This document shows, in pieces, positions 53,004 through 60,830 of a stretch of 64,000 nucleotides of DNA. How positions within the stretch are numbered: position 1 is the stretch's first letter; every line of letters begins with the position of its first letter. The position numbers were made by a program, and so were the translations under genes. The notes below the pieces were generated by a model, which worked only from the letters and a program-made list of their open reading frames with translations, had not been told where the DNA came from and made no database searches. Source of the stretch: Arthrobacter rhizophilus (GTDB lineage Bacteria; Actinomycetota; Actinomycetes; Actinomycetales; Micrococcaceae); the NCBI RefSeq assembly GCF_026241105.1, contig NZ_JAPFFT010000024.1, forward strand, positions 1-64,000. Reading direction: 5' to 3'.

Positions 53004-53438
53004 GTGCACGCGGCGGCCAGTCACCACAGCCGCGTGGATCCGGATGAAGTCATTCCTTGGTCCTCCGGCCCAAGGCTCTTCCATGACCTGTCCCCAAAGA
53101 TAGGTCAACAGTTCCGGTTCCTCCACATGCGAGGAAGGACCGCTGACAAGAACCGACCACCCTTCGCTTCGGTCGGGCCGTGCCTCATCAATCTCGAAGG
53201 ATGAGCTGAGGCGAGGTACTGCGTCTCCGATAGTCCCGGTAGCGGAGGTCCGGAAATAGATCGCCCTGTCGTGGACGAGGTAGCTGACGGGGAGGATCAT
53301 CACTCTGTTCTTGTAGTTGAAGCCGAAGCGGCCTGTGTCCTGTGAGCGCAACAACTCCCAGCACCGCTCCTCGCTAAGCTCCTCCGTAACATGCCGGGCA
53401 CCGTCAATGCGGCCGGGTTCCATGTTGGGAAAGGACAC
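52995..53438 (-). CDS. Pyridoxamine 5'-phosphate oxidase-fold protein
   Basis: A 147-aa split-barrel protein: ERCWELLRSQDTGRFGF, MILPVSYLVHDRAIYFRT, GWSVLVSGPSSHV and VVTGRRVHLA. I place the start at the GTG at 53438, because GAGGAG lies six bases upstream and VSFPNMEPGRIDG then aligns with MSLPSMDAGRVDG of the 29032 paralogue, giving the same length. Longer starts add 19 residues without homology. Confidence 0.87.
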   Translation of the reverse strand: MSFPNMEPGRIDGARHVTEELSEERCWELLRSQDTGRFGFNYKNRVMILPVSYLVHDRAIYFRTSATGTIGDAVPRLSSSFEIDEARPDRSEGWSVLVSGPSSHVEEPELLTYLWGQVMEEPWAGGPRNDFIRIHAAVVTGRRVHLA

Positions 53439-53534
53439 TTGTTTCTCCTCGGGACTCATTCTGCGTGTCATGGTATTGAGCGTCTGGACAGCCAAAGGCG
53501 CTGCAGGGCTCGAAGGTCGCCTAGGTCCCAGCGC

Positions 53535-54065
53535 TCAGATGGCCGGCGCGATCTTCGCTGCCAGGGACTCCCCCCAGAGTCTGGCCCGTTCGATCTCATC
53601 CGGACCCAGCTCCGGAGCCGAAGTGACTTTGAAGCTCTCCGGTTCGGAGACGAGTTCGAATCCGGCCTCACGAAGCTGCACGGCGATGCCTTTGGAGGCA
53701 CGCCCTGTCAGGAGCGCCGGGCCCTGCGCACGGGTGTCGAATGCTGCTGCCTTCTGGCCCGGCACGTCCGGCCGGAGCTGTGCCAGCCAGTCGCGGATCC
53801 CCGCATCCGCGTGCGGTTCGATCGACCGCGAGCCCGTGGCCTCGGCGACGGTGGCAGCCGAATGCCTTGTACTCGCCCGGCTCATGCCGTGGACATGGGT
53901 TGGACCCCCGACCACGAGCAACCCGCACCCGGCCACGTCGGCGGCGGCCACCTCGGCCACCGAAACCGCCCGCGCCAACACCGATCTACCAAGCCCATGG
54001 GCGACAGCCTCGGCCACTTGGCGCGTGTTCCCGTACATCGACTCATAGACCACAAGGGCACGCAT
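53535..54065 (-). CDS. Flavodoxin family protein
   Basis: A 176-aa flavodoxin. MRALVVYESMYGNTRQVAEAV is the FMN phosphate loop, and VVGGPTHVHGM is the second loop. The start is chosen at the second of two ATGs (54068, 54065) for better spacing from GGGGAG. It follows the universal stress protein gene at 54099 on the same strand after 33 bp, so the pair is likely an operon. It could feed electrons to the split-barrel proteins (inference). Confidence 0.87.
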   Translation of the reverse strand: MRALVVYESMYGNTRQVAEAVAHGLGRSVLARAVSVAEVAAADVAGCGLLVVGGPTHVHGMSRASTRHSAATVAEATGSRSIEPHADAGIRDWLAQLRPDVPGQKAAAFDTRAQGPALLTGRASKGIAVQLREAGFELVSEPESFKVTSAPELGPDEIERARLWGESLAAKIAPAI

Positions 54066-54098
54066 CATGCATCTCCCCTCTCCTGCCGTCGTTGTCGT

Positions 54099-54542
54099 TC
54101 AACTCTTTTCCGGTGCATGGACAACAAGGACCGGGCAGTGGGCGTGGGCAACGCAGGCTGAACTCACCGATCCGAGTAGCAGGCCGCCAAATCCTCCGTG
54201 GCCCCGCCTACCGAGGACGATCATGTCCGCTTCCCGGCTAGCCTCAATTAGGGACTCCCGGGCGTGACCGCGGACAACGCGTGAGACGACGTTGTCCGGC
54301 AATTCCGGACCGAACACCTTTTCCACGGATTCCTTGAGGACTTGTCCGGCGCCTTCCTCGAAGTCTTCGATGCCCATGGCCACGTAGCCGCCATAAACCT
54401 GTGGGAACTCCCAGTAAGCAACAGCCTCGATTTGCGCTCCCAATGGCATCGCAAGGTTCTGGGCCTGCCTCAGTGCCTCGATCGAGGCTTCCGATCCGTC
54501 AACACCAACAATGATCCTTGCTCTGAATGCTTCCCCGCCCAT
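54099..54542 (-). CDS. Universal stress protein, single domain
   Basis: A 147-aa UspA protein with IIVGVDGSEASIEALRQAQ and GRRGHGGFGGLLLGSVSSACVAHAHCPVLVVH, an intact ATP motif. It is close to the gene at 47380. The start at 54542 follows GGAAAG. A near-match DosR box lies 69 bp upstream. A flavodoxin gene follows. Confidence 0.92.
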   Translation of the reverse strand: MGGEAFRARIIVGVDGSEASIEALRQAQNLAMPLGAQIEAVAYWEFPQVYGGYVAMGIEDFEEGAGQVLKESVEKVFGPELPDNVVSRVVRGHARESLIEASREADMIVLGRRGHGGFGGLLLGSVSSACVAHAHCPVLVVHAPEKS

Positions 54543-54610
54543 TACTTTCCTCTCCGCGATAAAGGTGTTGCGTACTCCGCTAGCGTGCCTCGTTGCTTTT
54601 CCGGAATGTA

Positions 54611-54624
54611 GGGCCGAAAGTCAC
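54611..54624. promoter_or_regulatory. Near-match DosR-like box
   Basis: GGGCC-GAAA-GTCAC has one mismatch to GGGNC-N4-GNCCC, 69 bp upstream of the universal stress protein gene at 54542 (minus strand). Confidence 0.45.
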
Positions 54625-54864
54625 AACTCACCCCGTGGCCGGTTTCGCCATGGTCTGCGGGTCTCGTCCGATGTCGTCGGCGCGAGTTTTGGGGGTACAC
54701 CAGGTTTAAGTTGCGCTGCGACTTGATCGGTCCAGGCGTCTAGAGCCGCCCAATTCCGCAAGTCCCCGAAACGGCAGCCCGCAAGCCGGAAACAGACCCG
54801 GAGCCGGGTGTTTCCGCGGGTCAATGGTCTAAAAACGGTCCAGAAGCTGAAGGGAAGATCTCTT
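54625..54864. other. No recognisable gene
   Basis: This stretch between the box at 54611 and the Hsp20 remnant holds no frame with a family I recognise. It is probably part of the decayed segment that continues to 55587. Confidence 0.4.
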
Positions 54865-55045
54865 CTAAAATCGCGCTATCGGGATCTTTTGGGCGGGCGA
54901 CGGCTGGACCTTCTCCGGAATCGGAGTTCGAACCTCAAGGACGCCATCCTTGTATGAAGCGGAGACGTCGTCCCGTTGAACCCCGTCGGGCAGAGGAAGC
55001 CTGCGCACAAAGGAGCCGTAACGGAATTCCGATCGATGGCTGCGA
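54865..55045 (-). pseudogene. Hsp20 (alpha-crystallin) C-terminal remnant
   Basis: Minus-strand reading gives SHRSEFRYGSFVRRLPLP, then DGVQRDDVSASYKDGVLEV, then RTPIPEKVQPSPAQKIPIARF and a TAG stop. This is the second half of an alpha-crystallin domain with its conserved DGVLEV strand. An in-frame TGA lies just upstream and the N-terminal half is missing, so it is a truncated pseudogene. The intact Hsp20 at 57403 is a different copy. Confidence 0.75.
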
Positions 55046-55091
55046 GGATGTCACCGCTGGTAAGGGCTGAGGTGGCCGGCCCGATCGGTGG

Positions 55092-55528
55092 TCAGGAATC
55101 TCGTGGGGGCCACCACCGGGATGGTGGGCTGATCACGAACCTGCGTCCGCTCATTTGCGCCGGCGTTACCCGGATGAGGTGGTCTTTGGTGCCGGGCTCC
55201 CAGGGCGAGAGTTCCATTGCGGCAAGCGCCTGCAGTTCTTCGTCGACCGAGACAATTTCTGCACGTCCCTTGACTATTACGCTCCACGCAATTGTGCCGT
55301 CGGTGTTGAACCATCGGCTTCAAGCGCGATCGTTTGGCCGGCCAAGACCGCATCCAGTTTGGTACCGGGTCCTGTCCGAAAGATTACCGTTCCCTCATCA
55401 GGCATGTAGTTGATAGGGAAAATCTCCGGGCTGTCGCCGCTCACGACCGCAACCCTACCGACGGAGGAAGAACGAAGGTGCTTCCAGCACTCATGAACAC
55501 TGAGCTCTTCGGTGTCCGGCCTCGACTC
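55092..55528 (-). pseudogene. Frameshifted PNPOx-fold gene
   Basis: The first part reads ELSVHECWKHLRSSSVGRVAVV, then EIFPINYMPDEGTVIFRT and LEADG, and ends at a TAA. Shifting frame by one base near 55311 restores FNTDGTIAWSVIVKGRAEI through PWEPGTKDHLIRV and SGRRFVISPPSRWWPP. So one base was lost after LEADG. No start codon is visible at the N-terminus. It resembles the intact gene at 44123-44593. Confidence 0.8.
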
Positions 55529-55534
55529 TGAATT

Positions 55535-55587
55535 CTAAGGATGCCTCGTCAGGGCCGGCATACTAAGGATGCCTCGTCAGGGCCGGC
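55535..55587. repeat. 25-bp direct repeat, two copies
   Basis: A 25-bp unit starting CTAAGGATGCCTCG and ending CAGGGCCGGC is present at 55535-55559 and 55563-55587, separated by 3 bp. It lies at the head of the broken PNPOx gene. It could be a recombination scar or the trace of an element. Confidence 0.8.
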
Positions 55588-55908
55588 CGCGGTGTGCCGT
55601 GGGTTACCTGGCGGGGGTGGACATAAACCGGTGGCCTTATGCGTTGTGGGGTCGGATGCGCCGGCGCTGGTGATCACGCGGCTGAGGGAGGGTTGTAGAA
55701 CAACTGGTTCGACGGTGCGGACGTTCCGCCCCCGCCTAAGACCATATGCACCGTGCATTTGGTGGTAACCATGGCGTCGGTGCGCCTGTCCGCCGGAAGG
55801 GGGGCGCGGGGGGTTGTGGCACCGCGCCGAAGGTGTGCTAACGCCTGCTACGCCAGTCAACCCGGGTGTCCTGCCGCTCCGATGCCCAGGGGCGTATTTG
55901 ACGGCGTC
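55588..55908. other. 321-bp stretch without a recognisable gene
   Basis: Neither strand has a frame I can assign. It separates the decayed PNPOx copy and its direct repeat from the small gene at 55909. Confidence 0.4.
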
Positions 55909-56178
55909 CTAGGGGTGGCTGTTGAGGATGTAGTCCGTTGCGGCTGGTCCGGTCATCTGCAGGCCAGGGAATATGCTGGGCTTCCCATTTTTTTCCGGGC
56001 GAAGCCCGGCAATCCTGAGTGCGGTGCGGAAGGCGTGGTCGGGGACAGGGACTTTCCGGTTAAGGCAGCACCAGCTGACGTAGAGGCCGTAGAGCGCGTC
56101 GGCGTCTAGCCCTGAATCGATCGCCTCATCGTGAATGATGCAGTCTTGGAGAAACTGGCTGATCTGTGGAACGGTCAA
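55909..56178 (-). CDS. Small protein, possible winged-helix end of a primase/helicase-type protein
   Basis: An 89-aa protein with a TTG start preceded by GGGAG. Its middle (FLQDCIIHDEAIDSGLDADALYGLYVSWCCLNRK to AFRTALRIAGLRP) is reminiscent of the winged-helix C-terminus of phage/plasmid primases, but no catalytic part is present. It may be a free-standing small protein or the last piece of a mobile-element gene. The gene at 56219 lies 40 bp upstream on the same strand. Confidence 0.5.
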   Translation of the reverse strand: MTVPQISQFLQDCIIHDEAIDSGLDADALYGLYVSWCCLNRKVPVPDHAFRTALRIAGLRPEKNGKPSIFPGLQMTGPAATDYILNSHP

Positions 56179-56218
56179 GGTGTGCTCCCGAAATTGTCTA
56201 CAAGACCCCGGGCCTGCT

Positions 56219-56602
56219 TCAGGCCTGGGTGCCGTAGATGAATTCTTTTGCGTGGTTGACGGCTTTTCTGAAGGCGTCGTTGCGGAGCGTGATCTGTTCG
56301 TCGCTGTCTGTTTTGCTTGGCTCGAGGTAGGCGGTGTGTCCGGGGTGCAGCACCCAGATGTCTCCGGACGGGGGTAGGTAGAAGACGCCGAAGGAGCGGT
56401 GCCGGGGGTCTCCGGTCCAGATGGGGACCACGGCGAGCGCCGCTCCGGTGTCGGCGTTGATCCATTGGGCCCGGGGCAGCGGCTGGAGGTGGACCTGGAC
56501 CGCGGGGTCCAGGAACGGTGCTGTGCCTTTGCCCCAGCGTTGTTCAAACCGTTCGTGAAACGCCGGCATCAGGGGGTGTTCGTAGGGGTGCCAGGCGCTC
56601 AT
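56219..56602 (-). CDS. Conserved-looking hypothetical protein
   Basis: A 127-aa protein beginning MSAWHPYEHPLMPAFHERFEQRWGKG; AGGAGCC lies just before the ATG. It is Trp- and His-rich and soluble, with a mixed alpha/beta look. I do not recognise a family. It lies between the J-domain gene and the small gene at 55909, all on one strand. Confidence 0.65.
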   Translation of the reverse strand: MSAWHPYEHPLMPAFHERFEQRWGKGTAPFLDPAVQVHLQPLPRAQWINADTGAALAVVPIWTGDPRHRSFGVFYLPPSGDIWVLHPGHTAYLEPSKTDSDEQITLRNDAFRKAVNHAKEFIYGTQA

Positions 56603-56659
56603 GGCAGGCTCCTTTCAGGCTCGGGCGGGGTGAGCGTTACGGGGAAATGCGTGCTTGAT

Positions 56660-57160
56660 TCAATGCAGGATCCACCACAGGATCCGGTCATCGGGCCGGG
56701 GCGGTTCTTGGCCCGTGCTGCTGGGCGGTTCGGCAACGGTTGGAACAGATCCCATGAACCTGTGACCTGCTCTCCGGTGACCTGCTGTCTGGGGGCCGGT
56801 TTCGCGGGGGGTTTCCCAGTGCGCCGGGCCGATGATCAGGGCAGCGCCGGAGGGTCTTTGCGATGAACGGAAGAAAGGTCCTTGTGGTTGCCGCCAGGTC
56901 GGCAAGGCTTCGGGCGGGGGTCCCTGCCGTTGCCGGTCGTACTCGGCTCGCTTGACCGGGTCGCGCAGAAGGGCGTAGGCGTCCATGATGTCGCGCAGTT
57001 GTTGTGGGCCGGAGTCCGGCACTGCGGGCGCTGCTCCGGGGGTGCGGGTGTCGGGATGGTGGGCGCGCACCAGTGCCCGGTAGGCGTGGTTGATTTCACG
57101 GCCCGTGGCTGCCGGATCCAGGTGGAGGACCTTGTAGGGATCCGGGTTGTGTTCTTTCAT
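56660..57160 (-). CDS. J-domain (DnaJ-like) protein
   Basis: A 166-aa protein. Residues 7-75 form a J domain (DPYKVLHLDPAATGREINHAYRALVRAHHPDTR) with the essential HPD. The rest is Pro/Gly/Arg-rich without zinc-finger or C-terminal DnaJ domains. It should stimulate a DnaK partner for a special task. Start set at 57160 (MKEHNPDPY) after GGAAACGG. It lies 242 bp downstream of Hsp20 on the same strand. Confidence 0.82.
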   Translation of the reverse strand: MKEHNPDPYKVLHLDPAATGREINHAYRALVRAHHPDTRTPGAAPAVPDSGPQQLRDIMDAYALLRDPVKRAEYDRQRQGPPPEALPTWRQPQGPFFRSSQRPSGAALIIGPAHWETPRETGPQTAGHRRAGHRFMGSVPTVAEPPSSTGQEPPRPDDRILWWILH

Positions 57161-57236
57161 GGTCCCGTTTCCTGCTGTCGTTTCTTGTCCAGGCCCGAGG
57201 CGCCGCCAGGGCAGCGGTCCTGAAGTGTGGGGATGG

Positions 57237-57257
57237 CCCCGGCCTGTGGGGCCGGGG
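57237..57257. terminator. GC-rich hairpin between Hsp20 and the J-domain gene
   Basis: CCCCGGCC and GGCCGGGG flank TGTGG. It lies 146 bp after the Hsp20 stop and 77 bp before the J-domain start. There is no T-run, so its effect is uncertain. Nothing else is visible in this 242-bp gap. Confidence 0.35.
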
Positions 57258-57402
57258 ACCATCGGTGCGGGAGGCATCGTCGGGGTGCACCTTTTCGGTG
57301 CGCAACTGGCGCGGTGGCGTGGCTGGTTTGCATCGCCGTTGTATTACTGGCGGCCGGTCCAATGCTCCCGGTCCTGCACGCCTGGCAGGTGCCCGGCGGG
57401 TT

Positions 57403-57828
57403 TTAGGCGTTGATTTCCTGACGCTGATTCTTGTCTGACGCGATTTCGATCCGGCGTGGTTTGGCTTTCTCGGCCACCGGGATCCGCAACGTCAGTACGC
57501 CGGCGTCGTAGCTGGCGGTCACGGCGTCGGTATCCAGGGCATCGCCGAGGATGAGCTGGCGGCTGAAGACGCCGCGGGGCCGTTCGGCGGCGATGAGCTC
57601 GGTCTTTTCACCGACAGGGTCCTTGCGCTCGGCCTTCACGGTCAGGACGTTGCGTTCGACGTCGATGTCCACCGAATCGACGGCGACTCCGGGCAGGTCG
57701 AGGGCGACGACGAATTCTTCCCCTTCCTGCCAGGCGTCCATGGGCATGGCGGCCGGCCGGGCTGTGGTGCCGAGAACCTGCTGGGCGAGCCTGTCGAACT
57801 CGCGGAAGGGGTCGGTACGCATCAGCAT
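57403..57828 (-). CDS. Hsp20/alpha-crystallin small heat-shock protein
   Basis: A 141-aa Hsp20. The N-terminus MLMRTDPFREFDRLAQQVLG is typical of actinobacterial Hsp18. The alpha-crystallin domain ends DAGVLTLRIPVAEKAKPRRIEI with the IxV-like tail. Start chosen at 57828 because GAGGAAGACC lies just upstream. It is divergent from an HspR-like regulator across 138 bp, the common arrangement in which HspR represses the chaperone. Confidence 0.93.
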   Translation of the reverse strand: MLMRTDPFREFDRLAQQVLGTTARPAAMPMDAWQEGEEFVVALDLPGVAVDSVDIDVERNVLTVKAERKDPVGEKTELIAAERPRGVFSRQLILGDALDTDAVTASYDAGVLTLRIPVAEKAKPRRIEIASDKNQRQEINA

Positions 57829-57966
57829 GGTCTTCCTCACTCCTTAGAGATTGTTCCTGTTGTTGTTCCTACCAGGCCATCTTCTGTTGTGGCTGGTATA
57901 GATTTTTTATAGCACTGGTGTGAAACTGAGGCAAGAAGGATTTTTCAGGGTTTCAAGGAGGGTCCG

Positions 57967-58260
57967 ATGGAGGCAAACACCGGTAGGGCAACCGGGGTGT
58001 ATGCCATTTCCGTGGCCGCCGAGCTGGTGGGGAAGGGGCAGCAGAACCTCCGGTTGTATGAGCGCAAAGGCCTGCTGGAACCCGGACGCACTGACGGGCA
58101 AACACGCCGCTACAGTGAACAGGACCTGGATACCCTGCGCCGGATCAGCGAGCTGCTCGAGGATGGTCTGAATCTGGCCGGCATCCGTATGGTCTTTGAA
58201 CTTGAAGCCGTGAACCAGCGGCTGGAACGGGAATTGGCGGCGGCCCGGACCCGGCGCTGA
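57967..58260 (+). CDS. hspR: HspR-like MerR-family regulator
   Basis: A 97-aa regulator. YAISVAAELVGKGQQNLRLYERKGLLEPGRTDGQTRRYSEQDLDTLRRI is the winged-helix DNA-binding part of the MerR/HspR family; the coiled C-terminus is short. It is smaller than usual HspR (about 120-140 aa) and lacks the long tail. AAGGAGGG precedes the ATG. I could not find a clear HAIR (CTTGAGT/ACTCAAG) operator between it and Hsp20. Confidence 0.82.
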   Translation: MEANTGRATGVYAISVAAELVGKGQQNLRLYERKGLLEPGRTDGQTRRYSEQDLDTLRRISELLEDGLNLAGIRMVFELEAVNQRLERELAAARTRR

Positions 58261-58559
58261 GCGGCAGTGGCCCTGGCCGGGACGCAGGCTGCAGTCTTCC
58301 TGGCCCGATACGGGAACCCGCGTTGCACCTATCTACCCGGTTTTGGCGCGGCACCCAAGACCGAGTGCGCCGAAGTCACGTCAGGGGACCGCCTGGCGAA
58401 TCTTGCGTTCGTGCCATCTGCGATATAGTCAGCACGCTTAGTAGTTGCTTGTGATCGCCCCTATTCAGCCGGGAGGCCTGATAGGGCGAGAGTTTCGCTG
58501 CCGATGATGCACGATGACGCCGCCGGATAAGACGGTTGGACAAAATAATAGGAGTACGA

Positions 58560-60830
58560 ATGGAAATCTGGCCCGGATCGGCGTACCCCCTTGGCGCCAC
58601 CTTCGACGGAACCGGAACCAACTTCGCCTTGTTCAGCGAGAGGGCTGAAAAAGTCGAGCTTTGCCTGTTTCAGGAGGACGGCTCCGAAACCAAAGTCGAC
58701 GTCGTGGAAGTCGATGGTTATGTTTGGCACTGTTACCTGCCGCAGGTGCAGCCGGGCCAAAAGTACGGCTACCGGGTGCATGGTCCGTATGATCCTGCCG
58801 CCGGGCAGCGCTTCAATGCCGACAAGCTCCTCCTGGACCCTTACGCGAAGGCAGTGCACGGCCAGATCGACTGGGATCCCGCTCTGTTCTCCTACAACAT
58901 GGGCGATCCGGACTCCCGCAACGACAAGGATTCCGCGCCCCACATGATGTTGGGCGTGGTCATCAACCCGTTCTTCGACTGGGACGGGGACCACCTCCCG
59001 CGGATCCCGTATCACCGGTCCGTGATTTACGAGGCGCACGTCAAAGGACTGACCCAACTCCACCCCGAGGTCCCGGAGGAACAGCGCGGCACCTACGCCG
59101 GCGTCGCACACCCGTCGGTCATCTCCCATCTGCAGAAGCTCGGCGTCACGGCCATCGAACTCATGCCCGTCCACCAGTTCGTCAATGATGGCACCCTCGA
59201 GGACAAGGGGCTGAACAATTACTGGGGTTACAACACGATCGGGTTCTTCGCTCCGCATAACAGCTACAGCTCCTCAGGGGATCAGGGCCAGCAGGTCCAG
59301 GATTTCAAGGCCATGGTCCGTTCCCTCCACCGCGCAGGCATCGAGGTCATTCTTGATGTCGTGTACAACCACACGGCCGAGGGCAACCACCTGGGACCCA
59401 CGCTGTCCTTCAAGGGCATCGACAACTCCGCGTACTACCGTCTGATGGATGGCGACGAAAAGCACTATATGGATTACACCGGGATGGGGAACACGCTGAA
59501 CGTGCGCAGTCCGCACTCCATGCAGCTGCTCATGGATTCCTTGCGGTACTGGGTTACCGAAATGCATGTGGATGGTTTCCGGTTCGATCTGGCGTCCACG
59601 TTGGCGCGCGAGTTCTATGACGTGGATAAGCTGTCGACCTTTTTCGAGCTCATCCAGCAGGATCCGGTGGTCTCGCAGGTCAAGCTGATCGCCGAGCCCT
59701 GGGACGTCGGTCCGGGCGGCTACCAGGTGGGCAACTTCCCGCCGCAGTGGACGGAATGGAACGGCAAGTACCGGGACACGGTCCGTGATTTTTGGCGGGG
59801 CGACCCCTCCACCCTGGGCGAGTTTGCCTCGCGGTTGACCGGATCGGCGGACCTCTACGAGCACTCGGGCCGGCGCCCGGTCGCTTCGATTAACTTCGTC
59901 ACGGCCCATGACGGTTTCACCCTGGCCGATCTGGTGTCCTACAACGAGAAGCACAACGAGGCGAACGGCGAGGGCAACAACGACGGCGAATCCCACAACC
60001 GTTCCTGGAATTGCGGTGTCGAGGGGCCCACGGAGGATCCGAAGGTCCTGGGCCTGCGTGCCCGGCAGCAGCGGAACTTCATCGCCTCCACGCTCCTGTC
60101 CCAGGGTGTCCCCATGCTGTTGCACGGTGATGAGCTCGGCAGGACACAGCGGGGCAACAACAACGGCTACTGCCAGGACTCGGAACTGACCTGGATCAAT
60201 TGGGACAGTGTGGACCAGCCCCTGGTCGAGTTCACGGCAGCCGTCAGCGCACTGCGTGCCAAGCACCCCACGTTCAGGCGCAGCCGCTTCTTCGACGGGC
60301 GCCCCGTCCTGCGGGGCGAGGGCGAGCGGCTCCCGGACATTGAATGGCTGGATCCGGATGGGAACACCATGCAGCCCGAGGACTGGGACAACGGCTTCGG
60401 CCGGTCCGTGGGCGTGTTCCTCAACGGGGATGGCATCCAAGGCCGGGACAACCAAGGCCGGCGCATCACGGACGTCAACTTCCTGCTCTATTTCAACGCC
60501 CACGACGACGAAGTCAAGTTCAGGCTACCTTCGGATGAATACGCACCCGCCTGGGATATCCTCATCGACACCGGGGGCGAGGGCGCCGACTCCGAGCCTG
60601 TCGAAGCAGACGGCACGGTCCCTCTCGCGGCGAAGTCGCTCGTGGTGCTTCGCGCGCACAGCGCCCCGGAGGAGGTAGCCGACCACTCGGTGGCAGCCTC
60701 CCTCGCAGCGTTGACGCAGACGGCGACCGCCGAAACCGCGGCGCTCACGTCACCTGCCGTTCCGGAGCCGAAGAAGACGAAGAAGCCGGCGGCCGGTCGG
60801 GCACGCAATCGGGGCGGGGCGGATTCGTGA
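58560..60830 (+). CDS. glgX: Glycogen debranching enzyme GlgX/TreX
   Basis: A 756-aa GH13 enzyme. The start MEIWPGSAYPLGATFDG follows ATAGGAG. An N-terminal CBM48 domain precedes the TIM barrel with VDGFRFDLAS (nucleophile Asp), the acid/base Glu in LIAEPWDVGPGGYQVG and the FVTAHDGFTL motif. The last 60 residues are an Ala/Lys-rich extra tail. It trims limit branches from glycogen. In Arthrobacter it normally heads treX-treY-treZ; here treY is broken immediately after. Confidence 0.93.
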   Translation: MEIWPGSAYPLGATFDGTGTNFALFSERAEKVELCLFQEDGSETKVDVVEVDGYVWHCYLPQVQPGQKYGYRVHGPYDPAAGQRFNADKLLLDPYAKAVHGQIDWDPALFSYNMGDPDSRNDKDSAPHMMLGVVINPFFDWDGDHLPRIPYHRSVIYEAHVKGLTQLHPEVPEEQRGTYAGVAHPSVISHLQKLGVTAIELMPVHQFVNDGTLEDKGLNNYWGYNTIGFFAPHNSYSSSGDQGQQVQDFKAMVRSLHRAGIEVILDVVYNHTAEGNHLGPTLSFKGIDNSAYYRLMDGDEKHYMDYTGMGNTLNVRSPHSMQLLMDSLRYWVTEMHVDGFRFDLASTLAREFYDVDKLSTFFELIQQDPVVSQVKLIAEPWDVGPGGYQVGNFPPQWTEWNGKYRDTVRDFWRGDPSTLGEFASRLTGSADLYEHSGRRPVASINFVTAHDGFTLADLVSYNEKHNEANGEGNNDGESHNRSWNCGVEGPTEDPKVLGLRARQQRNFIASTLLSQGVPMLLHGDELGRTQRGNNNGYCQDSELTWINWDSVDQPLVEFTAAVSALRAKHPTFRRSRFFDGRPVLRGEGERLPDIEWLDPDGNTMQPEDWDNGFGRSVGVFLNGDGIQGRDNQGRRITDVNFLLYFNAHDDEVKFRLPSDEYAPAWDILIDTGGEGADSEPVEADGTVPLAAKSLVVLRAHSAPEEVADHSVAASLAALTQTATAETAALTSPAVPEPKKTKKPAAGRARNRGGADS

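Noticed and set aside
55535..55587. CRISPR-like repeat.
   Set aside because: Only two copies with a 3-bp spacing, no spacers and no cas genes.
57841..57966. HAIR-type HspR operator between Hsp20 and the HspR-like gene.
   Set aside because: I found only weak partial matches and cannot support a site.
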